From contig NZ_AXAP01000072.1 in the NCBI RefSeq assembly GCF_000472865.1, positions 1-41,438 on the forward strand: DNA of 41,438 bases, in the 5' to 3' direction. The position numbers and the translations under genes were made by a program. Numbering within the stretch: the first letter of the stretch is position 1; each line of letters starts with the position of its first letter. The DNA comes from Bradyrhizobium elkanii WSM2783 (GTDB lineage: Bacteria > Pseudomonadota > Alphaproteobacteria > Rhizobiales > Xanthobacteraceae). Shown here piece after piece: positions 41,065-41,438 of this stretch. The notes beneath the pieces were generated by a model. That model was not told where the DNA came from, made no database searches, and worked only from the letters and a program-made list of their open reading frames with translations.

Positions 41065-41438
41065 ATGGGAAGCCGAGAAGAACTGATTCAGCGCAGCATT
41101 CCGTTCCTCCGGGAAGTCAAGGATATGACGCCTGGCGCCGAGATGGAGCGTTGGCTCAACGAGAAATATGGAGAGGAGAGCGCGCTCTATCAGGACTTGG
41201 CTCGCTTGATCAAGATCGGGGTCGAAGAAGGCTGGGCAGCGAACCAGGAGGTGGACGGTCCGAACTACCGGCGGAGCCGCATCCTCGAACCAATGCCCGA
41301 AACGTTTCAGTTCAGCATCACGGCCGTCTACATGAACAGCGCCGATCCGCGCCGTTTCAAGGACGAGGACGAGCATGACGTGTTGCGCGGGCAGTATCAC
41401 GGCCATCCCTATGGCGAGCTCAATCTTGTGGTGCCCTT
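41065..41438 (+). CDS. 4-Hydroxylaminobenzoate lyase (DUF4863 / PnbB-like), 3' end outside window
   Basis: The intact counterpart of the remnant at 4310-4823. It starts at ATG 41065 after AAGGAGA. The frame is clean to the window edge: LIQRSIPFLREVKDM, then EDLARLIKIG-type and YRRSRILEP segments, and QYHGHPYGELNLVVP near the edge, with the conserved histidines HGH. Family members (PnbB) convert 4-hydroxylaminobenzoate to protocatechuate and ammonia. It is the third gene of the operon starting at 39098. About 125 of an expected 170-175 residues are visible. Confidence 0.88.
   Translation, partial: MGSREELIQRSIPFLREVKDMTPGAEMERWLNEKYGEESALYQDLARLIKIGVEEGWAANQEVDGPNYRRSRILEPMPETFQFSITAVYMNSADPRRFKDEDEHDVLRGQYHGHPYGELNLVVP

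Noticed and set aside
40246..41406. A 386-codon minus-strand frame opposite the nitroreductase and lyase genes
   Set aside because: Antisense shadow; the plus strand carries clear nitroreductase and DUF4863 signatures with good ribosome sites.
1..41438. CRISPR array, tRNA, rRNA, riboswitch or toxin-antitoxin pair
   Set aside because: I looked for regularly spaced repeats, cloverleaf-like and rRNA-like sequence and small paired genes and saw none that could be supported.

Overview
The window looks like part of an alphaproteobacterial chromosome, most likely Bradyrhizobium or a close relative. This is inferred from the GC-rich coding style, a Porin_2-type porin remnant, a TolA-like envelope protein and a NuoD remnant of rhizobial type, a NodV/FixL-style kinase with FixJ-type regulators, and an isochorismatase/XapX/YtcJ-like operon. 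No rRNA, tRNA or CRISPR array was seen. The content is accessory: aromatic and nitroaromatic catabolism genes, many local regulators, and an unusual number of gene remnants.

Left part (1-8.7 kb). The end of a cytochrome c gene is followed by broken genes: a ThDP-dependent enzyme, an unrecognised gene, a porin, a second cytochrome c, and a frameshifted copy of a 4-hydroxylaminobenzoate lyase whose intact homologue starts at 41065. Two intact genes stand among them: an SDR at 2249 and an FAD monooxygenase at 5454. From 6.6 to 8.0 kb lie a LysR tail, an IS5-family transposase fragment and a RecD-like helicase remnant.

Middle part (8.7-31 kb). A LysR regulator is followed by a GAF-PAS-PAS histidine kinase with two response regulators, one receiver-only and one FixJ-type. 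Next come a hydrolase/VOC/cupin group with a broken MFS transporter, then TetR and HxlR regulators. A long operon from 18630 to 24267 encodes a YcaC-like hydrolase, XapX, a YtcJ-like amidohydrolase, DoxX, an exported double-VOC protein and an outer-membrane channel. A DUF1275 protein and an MFS_3 exporter follow. From 27.0 to 29.6 kb there is a second graveyard (NuoD, molybdenum hydroxylase, TolA-like protein, HD hydrolase), then an intact catalase.

Right part (31.4-41.4 kb). This is a compact, intact catabolic island. An SDR-cupin pair diverges from a three-component Rieske oxygenase system. A MarR regulator diverges from an ABC solute-binding protein. A LysR regulator diverges from a second solute-binding protein, a nitroreductase and a 4-hydroxylaminobenzoate lyase. 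The last two enzymes match the known reductive 4-nitrobenzoate route to protocatechuate.

Two regulatory codes are visible. A palindrome ATCTTCC-N2-GGAAGA(T/A) sits between the -35 and -10 boxes of both the Rieske and the first solute-binding-protein promoters, and MarR is the likely repressor. A T-N11-A box (TGAAATCGTTTCA) followed by CTTCCG lies ahead of the hydrolase group (13.5 kb) and the amidohydrolase operon (18.5 kb), and a variant lies between lysR and the nitroreductase operon (39.0 kb). The three units may therefore form one LysR regulon. This is inference from sequence and has not been tested.
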